DNA from: Zhengitettix transpicula
Lineage: Eukaryota > Arthropoda > Insecta > Orthoptera > Tetrigidae
NCBI GenBank assembly: GCA_037074705.1
Contig: CM073593.1
Location: 101,765,738-101,829,737, forward strand
Direction of reading: 5' to 3'
Length of the DNA: 64,000 nucleotides
The position numbers were made by a program, and so were the translations under genes. Under the pieces are notes generated by a model that ran no database searches, was not told the DNA's origin, and worked only from the letters and a program-made list of their open reading frames with translations. Shown here one piece after another: positions 34,253-48,624 of the stretch; the first letter of the stretch is position 1, and the number at the start of each line of letters is the position of its first letter.

Positions 34253-37200
34253 AAAATAGTCAGAAGTTTTTGTAATTTAAACACTTGGATGTTGGGGTTG
34301 TTTTTAACTAAATAATTAACGCTTCGTTGAACTTATACAATATGTTGATTATTTTACATTTATGTACACTTTTTTGACTTTTTTTATTAATATATGTTAT
34401 GAATCTTTTTTAAAACTAGATAATTGAAACGTTACTAAATGTTTTAGTATCAATCGATCGTTAAAAAAAAATATTTTTATGCTAAGGGACGTTAAACAAA
34501 TTGTATATGTTGAAAATTATGTATTCTGATTTGACGCGAGATAATTGATATTTTTTTTCTGTTACAACAGGCAAAGATGCCAACCTACGCCAATGAAATG
34601 TACTAAAACTTTATGAATAATACTTAATTTAAAAATTAAACAAATATTTATTTTTAAATTAATAATTAATGTAGAATATACTTTCTTTTTTTAACTATTC
34701 ATGAGCATATAATAAACAATACGTCGTAACTATATATTGTAAGAATTAAATTTTCAATAAATAACACTTTTTATTTACACAGTTTATTTATTCAGTGTAA
34801 TATTAACCTATGTCGGATAATAATTATTGTTGGAATATTTTTCTAGAGTCAGCAGATAAATAACACGTTTGTATGGAATCTTTTTGATTCTTTTCAGTGA
34901 CCCAATTTATATCTTTATATCAGATTTCTTAATTAAAAGTGAAAAATTAGGTGACATATTTTTGCTAACATGTTCCAGTTATTTATTTTTTTAAGGGTTC
35001 TCTTGAGCAGCTTATCATGTAGCTGTTTTTAACAATCACATGTCGAAAGTGTAATTTATCTGTACATACTAATAGGATTCTATTGTGAAAGTTGACGAAC
35101 GGTTTATTGCCTCCCTCCACCTCCACCCCCATCCGGCCCCTTTCTGCGGCCGGCTTTATGTTGAAGCCAAATTCACAGAATTCTGTGAATGATAAATTAA
35201 TTAATTTGTCCCCCATTTCCTTTACCGTGTATTTCCCCAGCGCCATTTTTATCTTAAATTCTACCAACAATATTAGACCTGATTTTATAAAAATGGGAAC
35301 GGTTCGTACAATAGAATTCAATTCTAAAGTTCCGAATAAACGAATTTTATCTGTCCCGTTGAAATACTGATAGCAAATTGTGAATTGAGAGAGAAGAAAA
35401 AAAAATTGTTATTTATCCCCCACTTCTTTTTAACCACTTTCCACTTTCATTCAGTCTCTCCACAGTAAATAAATAAATGGATGAGCTGCAATTTTCGTGA
35501 CTTCAAAGCAAAAAATATTTGTAATGAAAATCCATTTCGCTGTATAGGTTGTACCCACAGAAATCAATGCACGTGGCTACTTTTTTTCCCCTAAATCTCT
35601 TTCACTGCAGATAAGAAGATAATGGTTATTTATTCTTTTATGTTTTCGCGAGGGATAGAATCGAAAAAATATTGCAATGAACAATGAAACGTATAATTGG
35701 AAGAAGATGCGATCAAATTTTTATGTTTATAGGGATTGTAATTCTAGCTTTTTTTTCGTCTCTTTTGATTACTTCCACGTTAAGTATGTTAGAAATTCGA
35801 TGTGGTTCTTCTTTTCTGTCGCTCTGAGGTTCACATACATCATTAAAGCAAGGGTTTGATTGTCTGTTGAAACTGTAAAAAAAGTGTTTTCTCTATTTGA
35901 GGTCATTCATGGAAGTTAAAAACGTTTACAGGGTAAAGTAAAACTTGAGAAACTTAATAAGAACATTTAAATCGTTTCCACACTTTCAACTGAACCAATT
36001 AATTATGATCTAAAAATTACTAATTTAAGTCTTTCTTTAAGCTGATAGAAAAGTCGATTTTTTCTTTATTATTACTTAATTTGCTTCGTTTATCCTTAAC
36101 TTTTGATTAAAATTTTTAATATTTATTTTTACCGTACGTCTGCTTTTCTTAACTCTTGTGCCATTTTAACCGTACTATGGAAACCCTTCATTCTGTAATT
36201 TAAGAGATTGGAATTGACGTAATATGTATGTAAAATGACGAAAAATTTTATGTAAATGAGGGAAATAAAATATTTACATTATTCCTTTAACAGGCTACGT
36301 TTAAAAATAATATAGCATCTATAACTATATTTTTTAAATTTTTTTTCACCTACGTTATTCTTCAGATACCCTTAAATTATCTCGTAGGTGCTGGAAAATT
36401 CAACATGTAACTTTACTGGATCACTTTAAGGAAAATATTGATTATAATTTGATCGTGATTTCTGCGTCGAATTATTTATTTTAAATTCATAAAAATCGGT
36501 TTCTATTTTGATATTTTGTTTACTTAGAATAAGTGGTAAAATAAAACTTATAATTAACACTTTAAAATTATCGTTCAACTTTAAAGCATCAGGTTCAATT
36601 TCTTTAAATGCGGATACGTATATTAAATAAATTATTATCTATTTATAATACAACTCTCGCCATTAACAAAGCTACAACTGAAAACAAAACCAAGATAAAA
36701 CAAAACCAATGATATAAATCCCCCTTCTTCTTCTTATTATCATCACTTATGAATGTAATAAATTTATTACAAAGCCTTGAGTTCCATTATTTTTAATTTC
36801 CCAGAGATCAACGCCAAATTACTTCACGTAAAACTGATTTTTTTTATATATTGGTAAAGACTGCGTAATTTAAAGTGAAGGGGGGGGGGGAAACACTAAT
36901 CTGAATTCTATTCCTTCAAATTATTATTCAATTTGGGGCCTTTACATGCTCGCGTTGAATTTCTGTTACATTAGTAGTTATTAATTGAAGCTTTTTCGAT
37001 GTCATTTATTCCAAATACGTATTCTATAAAGCTGAAATACAATATCGATATAATGGACATTTAAAAGGGCTTTAAACTTAATAAATAAATTATATATTGC
37101 CCTAATCTCCAAAAATTTTCTTTAATATGTTGAGATATTTTTAGTTTTATTTTCGTGTATTTACGGTCGTAAATTGTTTGCCATTTGGTTCCAAAATTTT

Positions 37201-39000
37201 TTATGTGACTAAAATAAACACCGAAACGTATTTAATAATCGTTTGTTGACAGTTATTTGACAATCTCCAAATGATGTAATACTTTTTTTTCGTTTTACAC
37301 CTTCGTTACTTACAGATATTAATAAAGATTTTTACCTTATTTTTCTTTTGTAAATAGAAAAGATCGGATGTTAAGAGTAGTACAAGGTTAAGAACGGAAT
37401 ATTCTGCCACTTCGTGTAAAAGCCCAAATATTCCTTGACTTGTTGTTGAAAGATTTAGACAAGAAAATAAATTTATTGCTACTGGCTTTACGAATAACTT
37501 CGACGAAAGCTGTGGGGAAGAGTGGTAATATTTCAGAGCGGAATATTCCGCCTTTATCCATTAACGAATAACGCCTCCAGATTATTCCGCTTTAAAATGC
37601 AGCCAATGACGAGAGAACGACTATAAATTCAGGTCAATATTTCACAAAAAATATGTGCAATAAATTATTTATCGAACTCTTATCAATTTCAGTCTATGAC
37701 GAGGGCAAAATATTGGCGTTTAAACAAATTGCTATATTTTTTGTTTCCAAACTGAGTTGTTAAAAGAACTAACCGCATCATTATGGAGAGTAAATTATTC
37801 TAATTCATATATATATATATACTTATGTAATTAAAATGTAAATATCGAATAAAGTTATAATGGCTCACAAAATTCACACATCCGTAAATGTTCCAAAATA
37901 ATGTTTAACGAGCGAAACGTAGTCTTGTCTATCATCTTTTTTTTTTAACTGTAGGAACATTATGAGCCGTAATAACTTTTAGTCCTTAAAGGTAAGATAA
38001 GCCGAAAAAATGTAATAAAAAGGCGTCTACAAAGACACAAAGTCTAGACGCACCTCATTAATTAATATGTAATTATATTCTTAGCCACGTTCTTAAAATT
38101 TTTATGGGTTTATAAAGTCACCAGCATTAAAACAAGGAAAAATATTTACCCGAAGGAGTTAAGTATATACAAAAAAAAAAGGCAGGGATACATAAAACTC
38201 GTTAATTATAGATAGAGTGAACGAAGTGAAGCACGTATTACGTGAGTTATCTCTTAGGCACGCTTGTTATTAGTTCAACTTTCTATACAGTTGTGTAACA
38301 CAAATAAATACTTTTAATTTATTTAAATTATTAAAGAACTGTATAGAATAAATGTTCCATTTTATGTGGTAATATATTTATTATTTTCTTAAACATTTGG
38401 ACCTATATATCAGTCAGTATGTTTCAGTATTTTACAGTGCTTTGAGAGATTTCTGTAATTTTCCACAAAACGTAACCGATGAAGTCATTTATATCACTTT
38501 CGCCGAAATCTTGACGGTTTTTTATGCGAAATAAGCACAAAATTCAAATCAAAGCAGTTGAGATTTTTTTTTAAAAAAAGAATGCATAGTCTTTAATGTA
38601 AATTATTACATGTACTTCCGACGATTATTTGTAATTTAACTTTGTCTCTGTTTTCCTTAAAATGTAGATAGACTTAATTCCTTCCTACGTTCGATTCAAA
38701 ATGAATAATTTAAGGGTTTTATTAAGGCACGAGGTAGCCAATACACTCGATTAAATTGAAAGCGGTTGATGGGGTAATCGATGGTTCGATAGCCGTAACA
38801 TTACGTCGACGATCCTTAGCGTCCGGTAAAACGACAAAGTTGAATATCAAATCAATACAATCTATAAAACGTTTATTACTAGGCTTTTAAGAAGCAACCG
38901 AAGTGAATTATCCCACAAGGTACAGCAAAGGGACGGGGGAGAAAATGCAGTTAAATAATGAATTGTAAGCTTTACCGGTGTAAATTATTAATTAATTTTT
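34253..39000. other. Long AT-rich stretch, no gene recognised
   Basis: Frames at 34983-35370 (both strands) and 35677-35859 have no family resemblance. A small inverted repeat (AAGTTATAATGGCTCA at about 37855, reverse-complemented near 37960-37980) encloses about 90 bp. A hairpin CACCTACG/CGTAGGTG lies at 36348-36390. A G-run occurs at 36880-36890. Confidence 0.4.
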
Positions 39001-39037
39001 CACGGTTAATCACCAGGTTTCAATCAGACTTCTCGAT

Positions 39038-39076
39038 GTAGACGTTTCCGCGGCCATTCTCCACCGCTGTCTTCAG
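39038..39076 (-). ncRNA. GC-rich hammerhead-like motif
   Basis: On the minus strand CTGAAGA, then GCGG/CCGC stem II (flanked by CA on the 5' side and G on the 3' side), then GAAACGTC. Core bases are intact and C follows ACGT. It lies in a GC-rich 39010-39200 patch unlike the AT-rich alpha/beta/gamma repeats. A frame reading through it gives SLKTAVENGRGNVYIEKSD before a stop. Helix I next to the core is not obvious. Confidence 0.45.
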
Positions 39077-41574
39077 ACTGTGGCTCTGCGTGACGCCGTA
39101 CGTCGTATTTACAAGGTTGGACATGCTGCGATCTGATTGGCCGTTGAAGATGGCCTGACCACGGTGTCAAGGACACATGTGCTGTTGCCATGTCGCGTAA
39201 TATTTTTAATCATTGGAATTCCACGCGTTACTGATTTGAAAGCCAGAGCAGTTAAATAGTCTAGAATTTTTGGGGTCATTCGTAGAACTTCTGGAAATTC
39301 TGTAAGAAATTTAACTTGCGAAAATATTTTTTAATTGTTCCTCTTTGCAGACCCTTTCAAATGGACAGTCTAATTTAATTCCTCCCAGAATCATACAGCA
39401 TGAATTAATAATTAATCAGTCTGACAAATGTTAACATAAATACGTCACTTTTGTGAGTAAGATAGCTTATTTACATTTCTATTTAAGTCATTAAAGCTCA
39501 GACCGGAAAATGCGTAAGTCGGTCTTTAAAGTGTTTGCATGTGTGTGGATACATTACGTAACAATAACAAGTAGAAATACGAAACGCAGTTTAACTCCGT
39601 TAACGGAGTTAACAAGGAAGTGACGTAACTTCCGCGAAACAGACGTGCCGCTTGTGTGTCATCGTCTTTAATGAGACAGGATATACGATATTTTTTGGTC
39701 CAGAAAAGATTTCCTCATTTAAAACACTAATTTTTATTTGATCTCATATCTGTGTAGTAAGCAATGGTGTCAGAGAAAAATAACGTAAAATGTTATAGGA
39801 CATTAAACACGTTAATCATTTCAGAAATACTTGAAAGCAATTCCAAATCAATTTATGTACATGATAAAATATTCATAAAACGGTTAAAAAACCCTATAAT
39901 TAATCGATTTTGCTCCATCACACGTATTATTACTGGGTTCTTTAATTTTATCACGAGAAAATAAATTATAAACTAATGTGAAAATTGGAATATAAATGAG
40001 TTGAGGATATTACATATTAAAATATAGTGATTTCGTAATTAATAAAAGGACAAAGGAGCAACTAAACTTAATTAATCAACAGGTCTTTTTAAAAATCCAT
40101 TTAGACTACCTCGAAACGTTTTAAAACACTCAAGTGATCAGAAAATGGCCAAGAGTCTGTCTACGTATTTAAAAAATATTAAAAGTCACTTATGATACAA
40201 ACGTTCCACGTGACCTTTTCAGGACGTTGTCTAAAATTATTTGAAAAATCAATTAAACGATAGAATCCAAACAAATATATCAATTAATTATCATACGGTG
40301 ACTTACATTAATAAATAAACAAATTATGTGTGTGCTAAATGTTTAAATTTTATTAAACAATGTTTTAAGTGAAAACATATTAACCTCATTTAGCAATTTC
40401 CATGGCCAAAACGAGATTCACTGTGAAATTGTTTTACATTTATATTACATACTAACAATATAAAGAGACTAAATCCTTATAAAACATTATCTTTAAAAAA
40501 GTTTTATTTTAATGTTATTGATTAAAGTTTGACACTAATTCAAAAGACAAAAATAAAAAATAATCCGTAATTTTAAAAATTAATAAACGGCCGAATACAG
40601 ACAGAAGGAAGGAACAAAATTTCCAGAACCTTTGTGCTGTATTTATGAATTCTCTTCTTTTGTCTATATTTGTCTATTTTATCTTTATATTAAAAAAAAT
40701 AAGCTTTTCGACACATTTGTGTGTGCGTAAACCAATTCGATTACTTACAATTACTGACTTCTTGACTAGTCGTGACGTCACTGTATCTACGCCATATATC
40801 AAGGAGAGAACGAGACTAGGAAAAAAAAGATTTTACAATTCTAATTTATCTACTATCCTGACTTAATGTTTGCCTACATCACCAATTTAATTCCTAGTGT
40901 TATTGTTTTTTTATAAATGTAAACGGATTATAAAAATTGTCTTTTTGATTATTATTGTTTCATTCCGTCCTGTGTATATTTTCAAAATTTATGCCACCTT
41001 TTTTTTATTTTGAATGTAATCAAAAATTTTGTTCTTAGCGACTATACATTATTATTACACTAACTTAATATTAATATACTTATTATTATATACGTGTTAT
41101 ATATTTACATTTATGATATATACATATATATATATCAGGTTACATTATTTCCGTTGCTTTTAGTATTGATTAATTAATAATTTATATATTTTCATGTATA
41201 GATTTATCGCATTAAATAATTTCACAATGGCACGCCTGTGAATCTATTATTTCGCCGATTCCCCCCTTCATCCTAGAACCTCTTTTCTTTACCGTTCTTA
41301 GATTTTGCAGTCCTGGTTTTAATGTGCTCCACTGTTATTTGCACTTTATATATTTCGCAAAATGGCCTGATGCCATATTTTGATTTTATTATTGTTTATG
41401 GTTGTATTTTCTGTAGCCTTATAAATACGTAAACAATTATAATGTTATAACTTTAAAATATGTAATGTCGTAAAATATTATTAGGCTATGGTACAGAAGA
41501 ATTCGAGACACAGTCAGGTTATTCGATTATTATTAATTTAGATTATTTTCATAAGGCAACAGTCAATCGACCGA
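39077..41574. other. GC-richer patch to 39200, then AT-rich, no gene recognised
   Basis: Short frames at 39764-39964 and 40645-40866 look like chance. Short TA runs occur near 41125-41140. Confidence 0.4.
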
Positions 41575-42965
41575 AAGGTCCAATAAATTGTGAGGAAACT
41601 ATATTTCATTACATTCAAGGCTTTCAGACTTAAATGGAGTATATCAGTATAATTTTTTCTTTATTAAACTTTATACTATATTTATAAATCCTCCCACTAA
41701 TTGGCGTCGCTCCGTTTAAAATACTTCCTTCACGAAAAAAAACCAGTTCAATTTATTTTTAATTTTATTTTATATTATATTTATATCGATCAGGCATTAC
41801 ATTAACCGTGTATAATCGGAAATAAAGGGAGACTAATATTAACAAAGGAACTGAGACGCAGCAGAGAAAACAATCAAAAAAGGGCATAAAAGCAACGAAA
41901 AAACAACTAGGATAAAACAGACGGATTATATTTATCTTGAAAAAAAAATTACAGCGACGAAATCATCAAGTGAAGGTAAGGATTACTCGAACGTTTCGAA
42001 AAGCATAGGGAACTAGGACGAATCAGATCTACAGAACTAAATTACGAACTGATAAGGAAGAAAACTTCAAATTAGACGTCTGATTTACCTCCAAAAGAGG
42101 AACTAAATTGTTAGCCAAGGGAGTCCTGATCTCTTCGTTTCCACTGCTTTATTGTTTATTAACGAGGCTTCGGAGTTCTTCTGGATACTTCCTTTGGCGA
42201 CTGACAGACTGGGCGACTGTTAGTAATCACTTGATTTAGTCACTAAACGCAGCGTCCTCTAATTGTACATCGATCGAAAGCTCTTAAACACCCATTTCCG
42301 GCTCCCTGAAGCTCTCTCTGGCTGTCTGCAACCTCTGTCTGTCTGTCTGTCTGCGTGTATGTGTGTGTGTCTGTGTTTAGGGGTGTGTGACAGTTATTGT
42401 TTTAACGATCCGCTAGACACTTGACATCTGAGCTTTAATACACATAAGCTTCCACACGCCATCCTTGCTCTCACAACATCTCTGTCTCTCTCTCTCTCAC
42501 TCAAACACACACCAACACAAACCAACTACTACAATTTTTATCGACGAAAGGACAGAAAGAGGAAGTGAATCTGAGTGACACGGAGAGAACGAAATGCAAA
42601 TATTGTCACCAAAAAAAAATATTTTTTTTCCCGCCAACCGGTGCCGCACAGATTTATCATGAGTGCGTGATCAATACTGAAACACAAACACAGAACCGTT
42701 ACGTCTTGCTTGCTGCTGCGAGGTCAAAAAACAAAAACAACAAATCACACACGATTTATCATTGTTACGTATCAAAGGGCGGACAGTATTTACTGTCACG
42801 GAACCCGGTCTTTCGTTTAGTAAAGGTTGTATTTTAAACGGGGCGACGCTAATTCGTGTGGGATAATCGGAGGATTATCGAAGAAAAATTATACTAATAT
42901 ACTCCATCCAAGTCTTAAAGCCTTGATTTTAGGCAGGTAATGAACAACAGTTTCGATCCTATGCA
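41575..42965. repeat. Inverted ~75-bp repeats 1.2 kb apart
   Basis: 41575-41658 and the reverse complement of 42885-42965 share GGAAACTATATTTCATTAC-like sequence, TCAAGGCTTT, AGACTTAAATGGAGTATAT and AGTATAATTTTT. The interval holds GC-richer sequence, a CTGT/GT array and a 90-codon plus frame (42565-42837) with no known family. It may be one element with terminal inverted repeats or two independent copies of a small repeat. Confidence 0.6.
42334..42376. repeat. (CTGT)n(GT)n microsatellite
   Basis: CTGT tetranucleotide units merging into GT repeats. A (GTAT)n run lies nearby at 42964-42982. Confidence 0.9.
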
Positions 42966-43689
42966 TGTATGTATGTATGTATATTACCAACTGCGATTGG
43001 GATAGTCCCCGGTATCTGTCTAAAAGAAATACATGAACAAAAGTATTACAAAAAAAATAATATTTAAAGAAGAAGAAATAATAATAATAAAATAAGTTTC
43101 AGAAATTTGTCCTGAAAATTTTGTTCCCTGTCCCCACAACTTTACTAAAGAATAATATAGACCTAAACTTATTTAAATTACATAATAAAAAAAATTCACA
43201 ACACTTCACTAATTTATTTATATTATTCTTAAACCTTCCTACTGGAAGATTCTCCTCAAACACTGCTGCAGGTAAATTGTTCTAATCGCTTACTGATCTG
43301 TTAAGGAATGAGAATTTCCCTACGTCTGTTTTTTTTGGGTCTCGTTTTGATTTTAATAAAGTTGGTTTTTCCGATCTTATCCCCTCTGTATGTTTTTCCA
43401 CGCTTTATTACCCGTTTATGTTTTAAGAATTGCGCAAAGTCTCCCTTTCTCATTCATCATTTTCAATCAGTTGTAAATATTTTTCATTTTATTTATACAA
43501 ACCCCAAAAAGTATTTAAACGTCTATTAATCTTTAGTCAAGACTTGATTTAACCTAAATCTAACTGTTCCTAGTTCCGTACATCCTTTCGACCGATAGTG
43601 CATTAATTGAACAGCAGTAAAATACTTTGAATTTTATTACATCAGTCACAACAAACATACCTTCGAATTTCTTTACGTATAAAATACTT

Positions 43690-44200
43690 ATATATACTCC
43701 TTGAGTACTGCAGTATATAATTGTCCCTCAGTCTTCAGACATCACGAAAGATTAAAATAGTGAAATTGTTAGCTAGATTCACAATGTAAACAAATTGCCG
43801 CCATATTGGAGACACTAATTTGACACGAAATTTATTTTACAGTCTCCGCAAGGATCGTAAAGTATTTAGTATTGATTATTTTGTCATTAGATGGAGTATT
43901 ACTGGATAAAATTATACTTTTTATTCAATGAAAATATTTCTGCTTTATATTCATTACCGAAAAAAGGAACTATTTCCTTTGGACGTGGCGTTGTAACGTC
44001 TCTATCACGTGACGTCACGCGCAGTAATTTAACACAAAATTATCACGTTTTTTAATTATAATTCGTTTCACCTTTATGCTAGGGGTTTCCCACCACAACA
44101 GTACCGTTTCTCGAGTTTTGAAGAATGTGTGTACGAATATTTGTTGAAATCTGTCTACGCGTTTAAATTTGTATACAAATTATTGTAAATACGTACATCC
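43690..44200 (-). repeat. Delta-family dispersed repeat (~520 bp), copy 1
   Basis: The reverse complement of 57225-57745 over nearly its whole length. Shared words include ACAATGTAAACAAAT, GTCTGAAGACTGAGGGACAA (other strand), CAGTAATACTCCATC, GATAATTTTGTGTTAAATT and ACTCGAGAAACGGTACT. No coding frame is conserved between copies. Confidence 0.8.
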
Positions 44201-44684
44201 TTTTTTATTATATAGATGACGATTTGTGGCTTGAATAATATTTCGTGGATTTCTTTAATTAACTTCAACGTTTGTCACGTGCGTGTGGGGATGGAATAGT
44301 CGTACCGTACTGAAAGTTGCCTCAGCTAATTTGAGACAGATAAATTGTGTTTTAGCTTTACTTTTCCAATCAATCATTGCTTCTCTGAGTGTTGGAGTCA
44401 GTTTGTTACCACCCCTGTTCCTCGTCTCTCAGGAAAGACAGGGCTGCTGTGTGCAGAGTGTTTGTCGACGCCCTTTGACGTCACTGGGTGTTACGTGACA
44501 CTCACAAGGGCGATATTTCCCCCCTGCAAGTGTCTCGCTGGTCTGTAATCACGCGATGTCTTTATTACGGGAATTCCTACGCTCGCTTTGCTACGTGCGT
44601 GATGTCCCACTGTATTTAATGATGGCAATGAATCGTCAAGTAAATGAATTGATTTCCTCTGAGAGAGAGGTTCTATTAACGATA

Positions 44685-44751
<67 letters not shown>

Positions 44752-45880
44752 GTCACAGTTTCCTTGCAGGCAGGAACTTACCTGCCGTCGCTGCTAAATC
44801 AAAGTGACAGACCATGTTTCTCTGCGGGGCTTTCACGTGGAACGAACGTAATTAAGTGTTCACATGCACGTAAATCCGGTCATATACGTCTTTAGACTCA
44901 CATGTGCTTTCATCATAGTTACAAGACTGTAATCTCTCCTTTAATATACACGTCAGAGCGACTTGCAAAAAAAAAAGTTATTAATTGAGTGCGTTAAAAG
45001 CATCTGCAGTACTTTACTTTGAATTATAAAAATTACACAACAAGCTTTTAATGAACAAACTAAGGCAGTGTTCCGAAATTATTAACGTCTCTGAGAATAC
45101 TTTATTGACTCTTCACGTACTTTTAATTAAGCAATTTATTGAATCAATCCGTAAAGCAGAAAAATTCTACGAATCATAAAAGTTGTCATAAGAAGAAAAA
45201 CTAATTTGTGACACAACCAAAAACATTAATTTTGCTGTCCATCTCAGTTTATACAGAATTTGCTGTTAAAAATGTATAATAACTGAATTTTATACTTCGA
45301 TATATTCCGGTTGTTTGTTTCTTAGAACGGTTTACATATGGAGATTATCTATACATGAAAAGAAATGTAAATTAGTAGATCAGAGAACACCAAAGCTGGA
45401 CCATTTTGAATTTTGTACCAAGAATATTGCACGAAGAAAATAATTAATGTTTCGATATACATAAGAATATGAGTACAGTAGGCAAGGGTAATTAATAGTG
45501 GATTTAACCTTAAATGTGGACACATAGAATCGCTTTCAGAGCGGTATTTAAAGAAATTTCTCTTCACCTCCAGGGAAAAAAAAATATGAATCAGAATTGT
45601 AATTCAGTCTACTTCAAAGAGGGTGCTGTCGACGTCTTCACAGAAAATCTAAGAGGTATGTTATGTAACGGAGTAACTCGACGTAATACACAACAGCAAG
45701 AACTGCAATTGGAGGGTGTCCGGTGTTTGAATCCGAGATCTAAGAAAATTCCTGCCATGATGCAGGTGAAAAAGCCCGTAGTTCCACCGACTGAGTGAAT
45801 TAAAAAAATAATTCAAACAATACTAACGGTTATAAATTTGAATTTCTATCCCTGAGAAGTAGAAACTTCATTTAAATGCT
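44201..45880. other. Intron-like stretch; GC-richer islet at 44260-44560
   Basis: Frames at 44283-44548 and 45514-45798 have no recognised family. 45715-45735 (GGTGTTTGAATCC) resembles a Pol III B box but lacks a tRNA-like context. Confidence 0.35.
44685..44748. repeat. (GT)n(GA)n compound microsatellite
   Basis: About 11 GT units joined to about 20 GA units. Confidence 0.96.
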
Positions 45881-45889
45881 TTTTATTTA

Positions 45890-46540
45890 TTTAAACGAGC
45901 TGGGCGTTGCCCGGTTTGTTGTCATTATACTCAGCGACAACCACAACGCCGGATTTGACTCCAAAAACTTGAATGTTTCAGAATTTCCCTATAAGTCATC
46001 ACCTCCCATGCTGTCTATCTCATTGACCCCGAAAAAAAATTAATTAAACAATAATTTTGGCCGTTGTATCGTGTTTGATAATTTATACCACCGTCCACCC
46101 CCACCCAATGGGGGTTAAACGGCAACTTAAATGTCACAACTAAACACAGCGACATACATACCCACGGATCCGACTCGAATCTCTGTTGTTTTCCGGTAAT
46201 TTTTTGTAACGTGTCTTCTCCACCCCTTGGCGTGCTCCCCTCAAATATAGACGAATGTTGAAACTTTATCAATCTCATTGAACCAGTGAAATATTTTTCG
46301 ACCTAAATATCTACCGTTTTACCAAGCTTGAAAATTTCCACCCCGTCAAGCCTCGCTTCTGGGGGTTGTATTCGTGTTTGTTTCCGGTTTATAAACGAAA
46401 ACATGTATGAATTTAAACAAATGGACAGAATTCAACAAACATTTGTACACATATTATTCAAAACTCGAGAAACGATACTGTGTGTTGGGGGTGGGGGTGA
46501 TAAATCCCTAGCAGTGTACGAAATGTGGTCTGCGCGGGTG
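45890..46540 (+). repeat. Dispersed repeat, includes a partial delta-family copy
   Basis: Begins with ACGAGCTGGGCGTTGCCCGG, a small GC hairpin in AT-rich sequence of a kind common at repeat edges. Its right end (46400-46510: ACACATATTATTCAAAACTC, GAGAAACGATACTGTG) matches delta copies at 44100-44160 (inverted) and 57308-57345. The extent of the left part is uncertain. Confidence 0.5.
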
Positions 46541-48094
46541 TAGATTTTTATGCGAAACATACACACATACACAAGCACACGTGCAGAGTATTTAATTTAT
46601 TATATAATGTTATTTTATTAACTGAAAATAATTTTAAAAAATATATTTTCCAGGTCTTAAAAGAAAATTGGAAACTCAATATGATTTGTATTAATAAAAG
46701 TACAATTTGTGTGTCGTGGCCAAAAATTAAAACTCACATTTACTATGACATGTTATTATTAAATTGATTAATTTTTCAAACCAAGTTAAGTGTAGGGCAT
46801 GAGTCAAAAAACAATTTTATTACATTATAAAAAATATTTGCGTCTCCCAATATGTTACCGTTAAAACAGACACATAGATATATTTATTTTTCCTTTATTC
46901 TTTCTGGCATTGTATGAGGTATTAAAAGTAAATTATGAAGTCAGACCAGCTTTTACCCCCCCCCCCCCTCTCCCGCCGCCTGACATGCGAATCGGAAAGG
47001 GATAATGTTTGTTCAGCGAATCATTTAAAATTTGGTAAAACGGTTTCATTGCCTCATCCCCAGGTCGGCCATATTTTCTCTCTTCCCTTCTTTCGCATCC
47101 GTTTCGAGAACTCCGTGGTCATAGATCGTAACTAGCGACCGTTTGTCGGAGAGCGAGAGAGAGAAGTGAGCACATTTCACAAATTGAAAGTTATTGTTAC
47201 AGCCCCGCAATTTCGCATCTGCTGCGGCCGTAAACGTTTTTAATCACTTGGAAAGCACGAGCTAAGTAGTGAAGAGTTACAGTGGCCACGTTCCGTGTCA
47301 CTAAGAGAGAGGTGCAGGTAGTTACCAGGTAGCCACGCCTTGTGCCGTAGTCGCTCCACTATTAGCAAAAGGACAACATTAGTCGTCACACAGAGGGGGC
47401 GGAAAAAAATCACAGCGTTTTGTAGAGACGTTGTATCCGCTTCCTGGCTCGCCACACCCTTCCCATTGGTGACACGAGGGGTGATCGATCTCTTCTGTTC
47501 AATCGCCGTTCGACGCGGAAAAGAGCGGAAAAAACTGGCGCAGTACACACAAACTACAAATACGCTGAAACACTGATTAATTACTACAGTTATTCAGAAT
47601 AATGAACCACGCTACTTGAGCAAAACACGGATAGATCCAGAAGATACCAAGGCTCCATTACAGAGAAAAGAAAGTATTTTACACTTCCACTCTATACTGC
47701 TTAGAGTTTTCCTTGTAATTTTCAACACGACAATCAACCATCCTCACTTTCACTACCCCTTATTATTTATTTACAAATACCCGAACCGAAATTCAGGAAA
47801 TATTTTATAATCCGACAGAGCCCACGAACAGAAATATGGCCTCAAGGATTTCAGCCGTCCAAATTTTAGGAATAATAAAATCACAAATACTAGTCTTCCT
47901 TAACATTAAAAATATTATTTTGGGATTATAGTTGACAATCTTGAATCAAAAATTGAACAATTAATGGTACCAATTTAATTATCAACATTTAAATATTAAA
48001 AAGACCGAATCAAAATTCGGAATTGAAAACACCGCAATGATAATAAATTTTTAAGATATTTAAAAAAATCTAATTTACCATAATCTTTCAATTA
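46541..48094. other. AT-rich then GC-richer islet at 46940-47560
   Basis: The islet has a C-run (46958-46968) and overlapping frames on both strands (102 codons minus at 47240-47548, 78 codons plus at 47340-47576). Neither is recognised. Confidence 0.35.
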
Positions 48095-48275
48095 AAAATA
48101 ATTTATCGTAGCATTTTGCGTTAAAAACATTAAAGAATTTTTTAAATATGACAAAATTAAATTATAATAAATTTTTGTTTTACCTGAGCGGTTGTACGAA
48201 TTATTTTCATAGTTATCTATTTTAATTTAGTATTATTGACAAGGAGTCAACAAAAAAAAATATTGACTTAGAAAT

Positions 48276-48619
48276 AATGATGAATATGAAGAAGGAGGAA
48301 AAGATGAAGGAGGTAAAGAAGAAGGAAGAAAAGAAGGAGGAGGAAAAGAAGAAGAAGGAAAAGAAGAAGGAAGAAAAGAAGAAGGAGGAGGAAAAGAAGA
48401 AGGCGGAAAAGAAGAAGGAGGAAAAGGAGAAGGAGGAAAAGAAGGAAAAGAAGGAGGAGGAAAAGAAGGAGGAGTAGGGAAAGTACGAGGAGAGAAAGTA
48501 GGAGGAGAGAAAGGAGGAGGAGAGAAAGGAGGAGGAGAGAAAGGAGGAGAAAAAGGAGGAGGAGAAAAATGAGGAGCAGAAAATAAGAAGGAGAAAAAGA
48601 AGGAGAAGAAAAAGATGAA
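48276..48619 (+). repeat. ~340-bp GAA/GGA-type polypurine tract
   Basis: Almost pure purine on the plus strand, built of GAAGAAGGA/GGAAAA variants. Lys/Glu-rich frames on plus and Ser/Phe/Pro/Leu-rich frames on minus are artefacts of the tract. Such mirror-like purine strands can form triplex DNA. Confidence 0.95.
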
Positions 48620-48624
48620 ACAAC

